A stretch of DNA of 64,000 nt, taken from Streptomyces sp. ICC1. GTDB lineage: Bacteria; Actinomycetota; Actinomycetes; Streptomycetales; Streptomycetaceae. Under the pieces are notes generated by a model. It made no database searches and was not told the origin of the DNA. It saw only the letters and a list, made by a program, of their open reading frames with translations. The DNA lies in NCBI RefSeq assembly GCF_003287935.1, contig NZ_CP030287.1, positions 4,974,959 through 5,038,958 of the forward strand, written 5' to 3'. How positions within the stretch are numbered: the first letter of the stretch is position 1; every line of letters starts with the position of its first letter. The position numbers and the translations under genes are program-made. Below are positions 27,419 through 35,285 of this stretch, piece by piece.

Positions 27419-27458
27419 CTAGGCCGTCTCCTTCGGATCTTGTCGGGCCCGCGACGCG
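27419..27458. repeat. Single-ended remnant of the CTAG inverted-repeat element
   Basis: CTAG (27419-27422) is followed by GCCGTCTCCTTCGGATCTTG and then TCGGGCCCGCGACG, matching one end of the elements at 4354 and 9909 with a single changed base (CTCCTTCGG for CTCTTTCGG). The other end is absent, so this is a decayed or partly deleted copy. It lies between pucR and the HAD gene. Confidence 0.75.
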
Positions 27459-27488
27459 CGTGATCACGGATCCCCCTATGCTCCCGGG

Positions 27489-28139
27489 ATGATCAAGCCG
27501 ATTGAACTCGTGATATTCGACTGCGACGGGGTCCTGGTCGACAGCGAACGGATCGCCGCCCGCGTCCAGGTCGCCCTGGGTGCGGAGCTCGGCTGGCCGC
27601 TGACCGAGGACGAGGTCGTCGACCGGTTCATCGGGCGCTCCAGTGCCTCCATCCGCGAACAGATCTCCGCACGGCTCGGCCCGCAGACGGCCGCCCTCTG
27701 GTCGGAGCGGTTCGAAGAGCTCCACCGGGAGGCGGTGGACACCGGGCTGTCCCCCGTCGACGGGCTTCCCGAGGCGCTCGACGCGATCGGCCTGCCCACC
27801 TGTGTCGCCTCCAGCGGCTCGCACGAGAAGATGCGCCACACCCTCGGCCGCACCGGACTCTACGAACGCTTCGCGGGCCGCATCCACAGCGCCACCGAGG
27901 TCTCCCGCGGAAAGCCGGCCCCGGACCTGTTCCTGCACGCCGCCCGGCGGATGGGCGTCGACCCGGCCGCCTGTGTGGTCGTCGAGGACAGCAGGCCCGG
28001 CGTCCAGGCGGCCCGCGCCGCCGGGATGAGGGCCTTCGGCTACGCCGGCGGGCTGACCCGGGCCGAGCAGCTCGAAGGTCCGGGCACCGTCGTCTTCCAC
28101 GACATGCGCGCACTCCCCGCCCTCATCGCCGAGGGGTGA
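27489..28139 (+). CDS. HAD-superfamily phosphatase / phosphoglucomutase-like hydrolase
   Basis: A 216-residue HAD subfamily IA hydrolase. Motif I is FDCDGVLVDSE (nucleophile and acid Asp), motif II VASSGSHEKM, motif III lysine in SRGKPAPDLFLHA, motif IV VVVEDSRPGVQAARAAG. The pattern is that of beta-phosphoglucomutase or small sugar-phosphate phosphatases; the substrate cannot be read from the sequence. The neighbours are unrelated. Confidence 0.88.
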   Translation: MIKPIELVIFDCDGVLVDSERIAARVQVALGAELGWPLTEDEVVDRFIGRSSASIREQISARLGPQTAALWSERFEELHREAVDTGLSPVDGLPEALDAIGLPTCVASSGSHEKMRHTLGRTGLYERFAGRIHSATEVSRGKPAPDLFLHAARRMGVDPAACVVVEDSRPGVQAARAAGMRAFGYAGGLTRAEQLEGPGTVVFHDMRALPALIAEG

Positions 28140-28160
28140 CCGCCGCCGACCTGCGCGGCG

Positions 28161-28910
28161 TCAGGCGTCCCGGCGCCGGACCGCCAGCCAGCCGCCGGCC
28201 ACCGCGACCAGCGCCCACAGGGCCAGGACCCCGAGGCCGGTCCACGGGCCGAGGCCGCCCTGCGACTCCATCCGCATCACCATCTGGCCCGCACGGTCCG
28301 GCAGGAACCGGGCGACGCCCTCGGAAGCCGCACCGAGCACGAAGGACACGATCAGCACGAAAGGTATGAGCAGGCTCAGGACGGCCGTCGCGCTGCGCAG
28401 CACCGCCGTCAGTCCGGCGGCCAGCAAGGTCATCAGCGTGAGGTACAGGCCACAGCCGAAGATCGCACGGTAGGTCCCCGAGCCGCCCAGATCCAGCGCG
28501 TAGGGCCCCATGAACGCCTGCCCGCCCACGAAGGTGGCCAGCCCGGCCAACTGGCCGGCCACGAGCGCGAGTCCGCCGACCACGGTCATCTTCGACAGGT
28601 AGAACCGCGCGCGGTTCGGCACCGCGGTCAACGATGTGCGGAGGGCCCCGTTGTGGAATTCGCCGGACAGGGCCGTCGCGCCGAAGGCGAAGGCGGCGAT
28701 CTGGCCGAAGTTGACTCCGTAGAAGGCCGCGAGGAGCTGATCGTCCCCCAGGCTGCCGGCCTCCGTGTCGCCGATCAGCACGGCCGTCAGGGTCTGGATC
28801 CCCGCGGTGGCGAGAAATACGGCCATCAGCGCCCCGAAGGTGCCGCGCAGGGACCGTATCTTGATCCATTCCGAGTGCATGACGGGGACGGTGGGCAGAG
28901 CGGTGCTCAT
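28161..28910 (-). CDS. ABC-2 type transporter permease
   Basis: A 249-residue six-helix permease of the ABC-2 class. It starts MSTALPTVPVMHSEWIKIRS, a cytoplasmic segment typical of these permeases, followed by helices at about 27-50, 65-85, 115-140, 148-170, 175-200 and 222-243. It is the second gene after the ATPase (27-bp gap), and the pair should form a dimeric exporter of a drug, lipid or peptide. The divergent two-component system probably controls it. Confidence 0.88.
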   Translation of the reverse strand: MSTALPTVPVMHSEWIKIRSLRGTFGALMAVFLATAGIQTLTAVLIGDTEAGSLGDDQLLAAFYGVNFGQIAAFAFGATALSGEFHNGALRTSLTAVPNRARFYLSKMTVVGGLALVAGQLAGLATFVGGQAFMGPYALDLGGSGTYRAIFGCGLYLTLMTLLAAGLTAVLRSATAVLSLLIPFVLIVSFVLGAASEGVARFLPDRAGQMVMRMESQGGLGPWTGLGVLALWALVAVAGGWLAVRRRDA

Positions 28911-28937
28911 GGGGAAGCCTCCTTGGAGGGGTTCGTG

Positions 28938-29849
28938 TCAGTGGGTGGCGGCGAACTGGGCGTGTTCGGCGGTCAGATCGAGATAGGCCTGCTCCAGCGA
29001 AGCCCGCTCATCGACCAGTTCGAGCATCGGTATGCCTTCACGGGCGGCCATCGCACCGAGGTCCTCGGCCTGTATGCCCTCCACGGTCCACCGCCCGCCG
29101 TCGGCGGTGACCAGCTCGAATCCGTCCCGGGCGAGGGCCGACCGCAGCCTGATCGGATCGGCGGTGCGCAGGCGTACCCGAGGCGTGCTGCGGGCGTCGA
29201 TGAAGTCCTCCATCGAGGTGTCGGCCAGCAGCCTGCCCTGCCCGAGGACGATCAAGTGGTCGGCGAGGGCGGCGGTCTCGGTCATCAGGTGGCTGGAGAC
29301 GAGGACCGTGCGCCCTTCGGCGGCCAGGTCGCGCATGAGCTCGCGGATCCAGATGATGCCTTCGGGATCGAGCCCGTTGGTCGGCTCGTCCAGCAGCAGC
29401 ACACCGGGGTCGCCGAGCAGCGCGGCCGCCATGCCGAGGCGCTGACGCATGCCCAGTGAGAAGGTCTTGATCCGCCGCTTGGCCGCCGAGGCCATCCCCG
29501 ACTGCTCCAGGACCGCCTCCACCCGGCTCATGGGGATGCTGTTGGCCGCCGCGAGGAAGCGGAGGTGGTCCCTGGCCGTACGGCCGCCGTGCGCCGACTG
29601 CGCGTCGAGCAGGGCGCCCACCCGGTGGAGGGGGTCGGCGAGTTCGGTGAACCGGCGGCCCCCGATGGTGGCCGTCCCCGAGGTGATCCGGTCCAGCCCC
29701 AGCAGCAGTCGCATCGTGGTGGACTTCCCGGCGCCGTTGGGCCCCAGGAACCCGGTGACCCGGCCGGGCATGACATCGAAGGTGAGGTGGTCCACCGCCC
29801 GGGTGCGGCCGAACTCCTTGGTCAGTTCTCGGATCTCGATGCTGTTCAT
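28938..29849 (-). CDS. ABC transporter ATP-binding protein
   Basis: A 303-residue ATPase with Walker A GPNGAGKST (about 37-45), the signature FSLGMRQRLGMA, Walker B LLLDEPTNGLDPEG and H-loop SSHLM. The ~80-residue C-terminal extension is common in ABC-2 drug/bacitracin-type exporters. Divergent from the sensor kinase gene; the shared 108-bp region holds an 18-bp perfect palindrome. Confidence 0.93.
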   Translation of the reverse strand: MNSIEIRELTKEFGRTRAVDHLTFDVMPGRVTGFLGPNGAGKSTTMRLLLGLDRITSGTATIGGRRFTELADPLHRVGALLDAQSAHGGRTARDHLRFLAAANSIPMSRVEAVLEQSGMASAAKRRIKTFSLGMRQRLGMAAALLGDPGVLLLDEPTNGLDPEGIIWIRELMRDLAAEGRTVLVSSHLMTETAALADHLIVLGQGRLLADTSMEDFIDARSTPRVRLRTADPIRLRSALARDGFELVTADGGRWTVEGIQAEDLGAMAAREGIPMLELVDERASLEQAYLDLTAEHAQFAATH

Positions 29850-29905
29850 GCCTCAAGGTTCGCCGCCGGCCCCACCCCTCTTCCTCCCCCAAGCGAGGGT
29901 TCTCT

Positions 29906-29923
29906 CTCCCCCACGTGGGGGAG
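29906..29923. promoter_or_regulatory. 18-bp perfect palindrome, candidate operator
   Basis: CTCCCCCACGTGGGGGAG reads identically on both strands. It is in the middle of the 108-bp space between the ABC exporter and the two-component system. A LuxR-type response regulator binds such sites as a dimer, so it is a likely operator for the adjacent regulator. This is inference from position and symmetry. Confidence 0.6.
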
Positions 29924-29957
29924 CCGCCGCACAACCGTGGACTGCCACGATGAGGGG

Positions 29958-31157
29958 ATGCACCGACTGTTCCGCGCCGCTCTCCGCCCCGTGACCTACT
30001 CCCGCTGGGTGCACCTGTGTGTGCCCGTGCTCATGCTGGCCGTGTGGATGTTCATAGGGCCCGAGGCTCCGTGGATGCCGCTGGTCTTCGTCATACCGCT
30101 CGGGCTGCTGCCCTGGATGCGGCTGGCCGAGGGGCTCCAGGCCCAGTTCCTGCTGGCGCCGCAGGACAAGGACGGGGACAAGGACAGGGGCGAGGACGCC
30201 GAAGTCGGCAGCTTCAGCACCGTGGCGTCCCAGAGGTGGAGCGATCGCTGGCGGACGCTGGTGTGGCTGGAGATACGGCTCGTCCTCTCGGGGGTCACCC
30301 TCCTCGCCAGCGTCTGGCTGCCCGTCATCACGGTCGATCTGATCCGTGTCGCGGTCGGCGGCTCGCTCACCGAGGACAGCGTGCTGCCCTTCACCCCGCC
30401 GCCCTGGGCGGCGTGGCCGCTGGCTCCCGTGCCCCTCGTGCTGCTGATCGTCATCGTGATCCTGCTGGGTGACCTGGTCACCTCCATCGCCCGTCGGCTG
30501 CTGGGCCCTTCGTCCGCGGAGCGGCTCACCGCGCTGGAGGCCCGTACCGAGCAGCTGCTGGAGCGCACCCGCATCGCACGGGAGCTGCACGATTCGATCG
30601 GTCACGCGCTGACCGTGGCGGTGGTCCAGGCCGGGGCCGCACGGGCCGCCGGCGACCCGGAGTTCACCGACCGCGCGCTGAGCGCGATCGAGGAGACCGG
30701 GCGGGCGGCGCTGGAGGACCTGGAGCGGGTGCTGCTCGTCCTGCGGGAGTCCGGCCGGCGGCCTTCCCAGCGGCCGACGCTGGCGGAGGCCGACCGGCTG
30801 CTCGAATCCGCGCGGGCCTCCGGCGCCACCGTCGACGCGGAACTGATCGGCCCGCTCGAGCAGTTGCCGGATCCCGTCACCCAGGAGGGGTACCGGATCC
30901 TCCAGGAGGCGCTCACCAATGTGCTGCGGCACTGCGGCCCCGTGCCGGTACGCGTCCGGATCGGTGTGGTCGCCGACCGGCTGGACCTGGAGGTGACGAA
31001 TCCGCTGCCCGACCGGCCCACCGTGACGGCCGGCGGCGGAAACGGGCTGCGCGGCATGCGGGAACGGGCCGCACTGCTCGGCGGGAAGGTCGAGACCGGT
31101 CTGCACAAGGGGGGTTGGAGGGTGTGCGCACGGCTCCCGCTGGAGCGAATACGCTGA
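29958..31157 (+). CDS. Two-component sensor histidine kinase (HisKA_3, NarL type)
   Basis: A 399-residue kinase. Four predicted TM helices in two pairs (about 18-38, 40-52; 110-130, 150-180) with short outside loops, so it may sense through its membrane region or the partner ABC exporter. The HisKA_3 motif RTRIARELHDSIGHALTVAV places the phospho-accepting His at about 211; the C-terminal HATPase has EALTNVLRHCG and GGGNGLRGMRERAALLGG. The response regulator gene begins 4 bases later. Start ATG 29958 is preceded by GAGGGG. Confidence 0.92.
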   Translation: MHRLFRAALRPVTYSRWVHLCVPVLMLAVWMFIGPEAPWMPLVFVIPLGLLPWMRLAEGLQAQFLLAPQDKDGDKDRGEDAEVGSFSTVASQRWSDRWRTLVWLEIRLVLSGVTLLASVWLPVITVDLIRVAVGGSLTEDSVLPFTPPPWAAWPLAPVPLVLLIVIVILLGDLVTSIARRLLGPSSAERLTALEARTEQLLERTRIARELHDSIGHALTVAVVQAGAARAAGDPEFTDRALSAIEETGRAALEDLERVLLVLRESGRRPSQRPTLAEADRLLESARASGATVDAELIGPLEQLPDPVTQEGYRILQEALTNVLRHCGPVPVRVRIGVVADRLDLEVTNPLPDRPTVTAGGGNGLRGMRERAALLGGKVETGLHKGGWRVCARLPLERIR

Positions 31158-31161
31158 CCGG

Positions 31162-31812
31162 ATGCCGGTTACCGTACTGCTCGTCGACGACGAACCCCTG
31201 GTGCGTGCGGGTCTGCGCGCCGTCCTGGACGCCCAGCCCGACATCGAGGTCGTCGGCGAGGCCGCCGACGGGGCTTCGGTGGTCCCGCTCGTGCGGCAAC
31301 TGCGCCCGGATGTCGTGGCGATGGACGTCCGGATGCCGCTGCTCGACGGGATCGAGGCGACGAAGGCGGTCCTGCGGACCGTGGACTCGCCGCCGAAGAT
31401 CCTCGTGGTCACCACCTTCGAGAACGACGAGTACGTCTACCAGGCGCTGCGGGCCGGCGCGGACGGGTTCCTGCTGAAGCGGGCCCGCCCGTCCGAGATC
31501 GTGCACGCGGTCCGGCTCGTGGCGGAGGGTGAGACGCTGCTGTTCCCCGCGGCGGTGCGGGCGCTGGCGGCCGAGTACGGGAACCGGCAGGCCCGCAAGG
31601 TGGTGGAGCGGGCCGCCCTGACCGAGCGCGAGGAGGCCGTCCTGCGACTGATGGCGAAGGGCCTGACCAACATCGAGATCGCCCGCGAGCTGATCGTCGG
31701 GACGGAGACGGTGAAGTCCCACGTGAGCGCGATCCTGGCGAAGCTCGGCGCGCGGGACCGGACCCAGGCCGTGATCACCGCCTACGAATCGGGATTCGTC
31801 GCTCCTGCCTGA
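31162..31812 (+). CDS. NarL/FixJ-type response regulator
   Basis: A 216-residue response regulator. The receiver domain has VLLVDDEPLVRAGL, phospho-acceptor Asp55 in VAMDVRMP and the usual Thr/Lys (VVTTFE, LLKRARP). The C-terminal LuxR HTH is TEREEAVLRLMAKGLTNIEI followed by GTETVKSHVSAILAKLGARD. It should act with the upstream kinase and probably controls the divergent ABC exporter. Confidence 0.94.
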   Translation: MPVTVLLVDDEPLVRAGLRAVLDAQPDIEVVGEAADGASVVPLVRQLRPDVVAMDVRMPLLDGIEATKAVLRTVDSPPKILVVTTFENDEYVYQALRAGADGFLLKRARPSEIVHAVRLVAEGETLLFPAAVRALAAEYGNRQARKVVERAALTEREEAVLRLMAKGLTNIEIARELIVGTETVKSHVSAILAKLGARDRTQAVITAYESGFVAPA

Positions 31813-31932
31813 CCGCTGCCGGCACATCCGAGAGGAAGAGCGGATTCCGGCCGATGGGGGGCTGCTTCTCGCCGTCGGACCGGGTCCGCAGTACGATCCG
31901 GCTGACAAGCTCGCTAGCTGGGAGGAAACACG

Positions 31933-33090
31933 TTGGGTCAGCTGACCGGCGGGGACCCCTCTCTGCTCCGGCGGATCAACTCCGCCGTCGTGCTGCGGGC
32001 ACTGCGCGCGGCCGAATCTCCGACCCTCACCGACCTCACTCGGGTGACCGGGCTCTCCCGGCCGACCGTCGAGGGCGTCGTCGAAGGGCTCATCGCCACC
32101 GGGCTCGTCGTCGAGGCCGGTGCGGAGGAAGGCGCTCGGCGCCAGGGGCGGCCCGCGAGACGGTTCCGCTTCCGCACGGAAGCCGGGCACTTGCTCGGCG
32201 TGGAGATCGGCTCGCACCGCATCGCGGTGCTGCTCTCCGGGCTGGACGGGCGGGTCATCGGCGCCGGCACCAAGGAGGTCGCCGAGACGGCGTCCGCCGA
32301 CGAACGGCTGGACCGGGTCCGCAGCGCGGTCGCCGACCTGCTGCGCAAGGCCGGAGTCCCCAGGGACTCCCTCCGCGCGGTCGGCGTGGGCAGCCCCGGC
32401 ATCGTCGAGGCGGACGGCACCGTGCGCCTCGGTACGGCCCTGCCCGGCTGGACCGGGCTGCCGCTCGGCGAGCGGCTGCGGCGCTCCTTCCGGTGCCCGG
32501 TCCAGGTGGAGAACGACGCCAACGCCGCGGCGGTCGCCGAGCACTGGAAGGGTGCCGCGACGGACACCGACGACATGGTCTTCGTGATGGCCGGACTCAG
32601 CCCGGGCGCGGGCTCCCTGATCGGCGGCCGCCTGCACCGCGGCTTCGGCGGGGCGGCCGGTGAGATCGGCGCGCTGCACCTGCTGGGCCGCGAGGTCACG
32701 CCCGAGCGGCTGCTGTCGACGACCGGCGAACCGCTGCACCCCCTGGACGAGCGGCAGGTCGCGGAGGTCTTCGCGATGGCCAAGCGCGGGGACGAGCGGG
32801 CGGTGGCCGCGGTCGAGCGGTTCATCCAGCGGCTGGTCCACGACGTGGCGGCGCTGGTCCTCGCGATGGACCCGGAGCTGGTCGTGGTGGGCGGCTGGGC
32901 AGCGGGGATGGACGGGGTACTGGACCCCCTGCGGCGGGAACTGGAGCGGTACTGCCTGCGCCCGCCGCGCGTGGCGCTGTCCCTGCTGGGCGAGGCGGCG
33001 GTGGCCACGGGAGCGCTGCGACTGGCGCTGGACCACGTGGAGGAAGAGCTGTTCGCCGTGGAGAAGACCGTCACGACGCGCCGCCGCTGA
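31933..33090 (+). CDS. ROK family transcriptional regulator, zinc motif absent
   Basis: A 385-residue ROK (repressor/ORF/kinase) protein. The N-terminal HTH is SPTLTDLTRVTGLSRPTVEG with VVEGLIATGLVVEAG, followed by a sugar-kinase-like fold (LLGVEIGSHRIAVLLSGLDG, VGSPGIVEADGTV, VENDANAAAVAEHWKG). The usual ROK zinc-binding CxCGxxGC is missing; the equivalent stretch is FGGAAGEIGALHLLGREVTP. It is therefore probably a sugar-responsive regulator without kinase activity, or has lost ligand control. A TTG start is supported by GGAGGA 8 bases upstream. Confidence 0.85.
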   Translation: MGQLTGGDPSLLRRINSAVVLRALRAAESPTLTDLTRVTGLSRPTVEGVVEGLIATGLVVEAGAEEGARRQGRPARRFRFRTEAGHLLGVEIGSHRIAVLLSGLDGRVIGAGTKEVAETASADERLDRVRSAVADLLRKAGVPRDSLRAVGVGSPGIVEADGTVRLGTALPGWTGLPLGERLRRSFRCPVQVENDANAAAVAEHWKGAATDTDDMVFVMAGLSPGAGSLIGGRLHRGFGGAAGEIGALHLLGREVTPERLLSTTGEPLHPLDERQVAEVFAMAKRGDERAVAAVERFIQRLVHDVAALVLAMDPELVVVGGWAAGMDGVLDPLRRELERYCLRPPRVALSLLGEAAVATGALRLALDHVEEELFAVEKTVTTRRR

Positions 33091-33198
33091 CCCCCTCCGG
33101 GACGGTCCGGGACCTCGCTGGTTCGGACCCCGCCGGTGGGACCCCGCCGGTCCGGGACCGCGCGGGGCGTTGCCCCCGGCTCCCGAGAACGTACGAAC

Positions 33199-33238
33199 GG
33201 GCCGCCGGACGCCGCCGGGTGGCGGCGTCCGGCGGCCC
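33199..33238. terminator. 18-bp perfect hairpin between convergent ROK and GntR genes
   Basis: An 18-bp perfect stem (33199-33216 and 33221-33238) with a GGGT loop. It lies between the ROK and GntR genes, so it probably acts in both directions. Confidence 0.82.
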
Positions 33239-33250
33239 GCCGTCAGCGGG

Positions 33251-34009
33251 TCAGGACGCGACGCGCGCGTCGTGCGTGATCTGGACGTCGCCCGAGTCGC
33301 CGAAGGTGAGGCGGCAGGTGTCCGCGCGGTAGGTGGCCACCGAGACGGCCGCCGTGCCCTCCACCGTGAAGTAGCGGGTGGTGACCAGGAGGACCGGGGC
33401 GCCGGGCAGGCGGTCCAGCTCCTTCGCGTCGTCGGCGCGGGCGGAGCCGAGCTCCACGGAGCGGTCCTGCCCGTCGAGCGGGAGCCGCTGCAGCTCGCGC
33501 ATGACGGCCCGGGCGCGCGCCGGACCGGCCGGGGCGTCGATCGCGGACAGTCCGGGCACCGAGGCGGCCGGCACGTACAGCATCTCGGCCGCGACGACCT
33601 GGCCCTGCTCGACGCGGGTCCGGCGCACCGCGAGGACCATCTCCCCGGCGGCGGTGCCCAGCAGCTTCAGGACGGCGGCCGCCGGTGCGGCCTCCACCGC
33701 GTCCACGGGCTCCCAGCCGTCGGTGCTCTCGCCGGGCCAGCTGTGCTGCGCGCCGCCGACGTCCACGCCCACGCGCGGCGGGGCGACGGTGGTGCCGACT
33801 CCGCGGCGCCGCTGCAGGCGGCCTTCGAGCTCCAGCTGCTCCAGGGCCTGGCGCAGGGTCGCGCGGGCCACGCCGAAGCGGGCGGCGAGCTCACGCTCGT
33901 TCGGCAGGACCTCGCCCACGGCGAAATCCTGGTCGAGCGCCTCGCTGAGGACGGTCTTGAGGTGCCAGTACTTCGGCTCCGGCACCGATTCGAGCTGTGT
34001 GGTCCCCAC
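33251..34009 (-). CDS. GntR family regulator (HutC/DasR-like, UTRA domain)
   Basis: A 252-residue regulator: N-terminal GntR winged helix (LPNERELAARFGVARATLRQ then ALEQLELEGRLQRRRGVGT) and a C-terminal UTRA ligand-binding domain (about 85-240: VLAVRRTRVEQGQVVAAEML ... VATYRADTCRL). The HutC/DasR subgroup responds to sugar phosphates, amino acid derivatives and similar effectors. A DasR-like palindrome overlaps its own promoter, so it is probably autoregulated. It converges on the ROK gene. The target genes are not clear; the divergent hydrolase is one option. Confidence 0.87.
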   Translation of the reverse strand: MGTTQLESVPEPKYWHLKTVLSEALDQDFAVGEVLPNERELAARFGVARATLRQALEQLELEGRLQRRRGVGTTVAPPRVGVDVGGAQHSWPGESTDGWEPVDAVEAAPAAAVLKLLGTAAGEMVLAVRRTRVEQGQVVAAEMLYVPAASVPGLSAIDAPAGPARARAVMRELQRLPLDGQDRSVELGSARADDAKELDRLPGAPVLLVTTRYFTVEGTAAVSVATYRADTCRLTFGDSGDVQITHDARVAS

Positions 34010-34098
34010 CCTGACTCCTCCTGCAATCGCCGCAATCGCCGTGTTCCAGCGGCAGTTCCGCGCCTTTGTTTATTAAAGGTTCCTGCACTATCCCTGCG

Positions 34099-34133
34099 AC
34101 GATAGGACGGCGCACCCCCTTGGTCAAGACCAA
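34099..34133 (-). promoter_or_regulatory. gntR promoter with overlapping palindromic operator
   Basis: On the reverse strand TTGACC (34122-34127) and TATCGT (34099-34104) are 17 bases apart, a good housekeeping promoter ending about 85 bases before the gntR start. The palindrome TTGGTC-AA-GACCAA (34120-34133) covers the -35 box. It resembles the DasR-type operator core TGGTCTAGACCA, differing at one central base. This indicates negative autoregulation by the GntR protein. Confidence 0.72.
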
Positions 34134-34307
34134 TGCTCGCCTCTTTGTCGGGCAGATCGGGCATATGTAGCAACCCGTTCACGGGATGTTCGCGGGCCAC
34201 GGCGAAGACGAAGTCTTATGGCCAGGGGCTACCGGGCGGTAATGGTGGCGGGAGACACTACTGACAACCCGTCTCACACGCGCCGCCCGACCCCGACGAG
34301 GAGCAGC

Positions 34308-35147
34308 ATGACCGCCACGGTCTCCTTCACGATCGATTCGCCGCTGGGCCCCCGGACCACCACCGCCGCCTACGAACGCAAGGGCGCGGGCGAACCGCTC
34401 CTGCTGCTCCACGGCATCGGTCACCACCTCCAGGCCTGGCACCCGGTGACCGACGTCCTGGCCGCCGAGTACGACGTGATCGCCGTCGACCTGCCCGGCT
34501 TCGGGGCCTCGGAGCCCCTGCCGCACGGGGTTCCGTACGACCTCGGCACCGTCGCCCCGGCGCTCGGCGCCCTCTGTGCCGCGCTCGGCGTCCAGCGCCC
34601 GCACGTCGCCGGCAACTCCCTCGGCGGGCTGCTCGCGCTCGAGATGGGCCGCGCCGGGCTGGCCCGCTCGGTCACCGCGCTCTCCCCGGCCGGGTTCTGG
34701 ACGGAGGGCGAGCGCCGCTACGCCTTCGCCGCGCTCCGCGCCATGCGCGCCGGGGCCACCGCGCTGCCCCGCCCCGCCGTGGAGCGCCTCTCCCGCAGCG
34801 CGGCCGGCCGGGCCGCGCTCACCAGCACCATCTACGCGCGCCCCGGCCGCCGCGCCCCCGACGCCGTGGTCGCCGAGACGCTGGCCCTGCGCGACGCCAC
34901 CGGTTTCGAGGAGACCCTGGCCGCGGGCGGTTCCGTACGGTTCGACCACGATCTGCCCGGCCTGCCCGTCACCATCGCCTGGGGCAGCCGCGACCGGCTG
35001 CTCCTGCGCCGCCAGGGCATACGCGCCAAGCACACCATCCCCGGTGCACGCCTGGTGCGACTCCCCGGCTGCGGGCACGTCCCGATGCACGACGACCCGG
35101 CACTCGTCGCCCGCGTCATCCTGGACACGGTCCGCCGCCCGGGGTGA
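34308..35147 (+). CDS. Alpha/beta hydrolase
   Basis: A 279-residue alpha/beta-hydrolase. Oxyanion-hole strand LLLLHGIGHHLQAWHPV; nucleophile Ser in VAGNSLGGLLALE; an acid Asp probably near WGSRDRLLL; His in LPGCGHVPMHDDP. The substrate is unknown; such genes cover esterases, lactonases and haloperoxidase-like enzymes. The ATG at 34308 is preceded by GAGGAGCAGC; an in-frame upstream ATG at 34218 has no ribosome site. The 298 bases before it contain the gntR promoter and an AT-rich stretch at 34065-34080. Confidence 0.85.
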   Translation: MTATVSFTIDSPLGPRTTTAAYERKGAGEPLLLLHGIGHHLQAWHPVTDVLAAEYDVIAVDLPGFGASEPLPHGVPYDLGTVAPALGALCAALGVQRPHVAGNSLGGLLALEMGRAGLARSVTALSPAGFWTEGERRYAFAALRAMRAGATALPRPAVERLSRSAAGRAALTSTIYARPGRRAPDAVVAETLALRDATGFEETLAAGGSVRFDHDLPGLPVTIAWGSRDRLLLRRQGIRAKHTIPGARLVRLPGCGHVPMHDDPALVARVILDTVRRPG

Positions 35148-35181
35148 CCGGCTGACGGACGGCCAGCGCCCGCGCGCCAGT

Positions 35182-35203
35182 GTTCACGCACGGTTCGCGT
35201 GCG
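35182..35203 (+). promoter_or_regulatory. PHO box upstream of phoD
   Basis: Two adjacent 11-base direct repeats, GTTCACGCACG and GTTCGCGTGCG, match the Streptomyces PhoP repeat unit (GTTCACC-type, 11-base period). They lie 83 bases before the phoD start. PhoP activation of phoD under phosphate limitation is established in S. coelicolor. Confidence 0.75.
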
Positions 35204-35285
35204 CGACGCGGACGGTCCGGTGTGCCGCCGGTGTACGGCGACACACTGGTCCGGCCCGTCCCCGCCGGCCTCTGGAGACGCACCG

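Noticed and set aside
34061..34085. AT-rich TTTGTTTATTAAAGG as another foreign or adapter sequence
   Set aside because: It has no match to the mosaic end and lies in a normal divergent promoter region.
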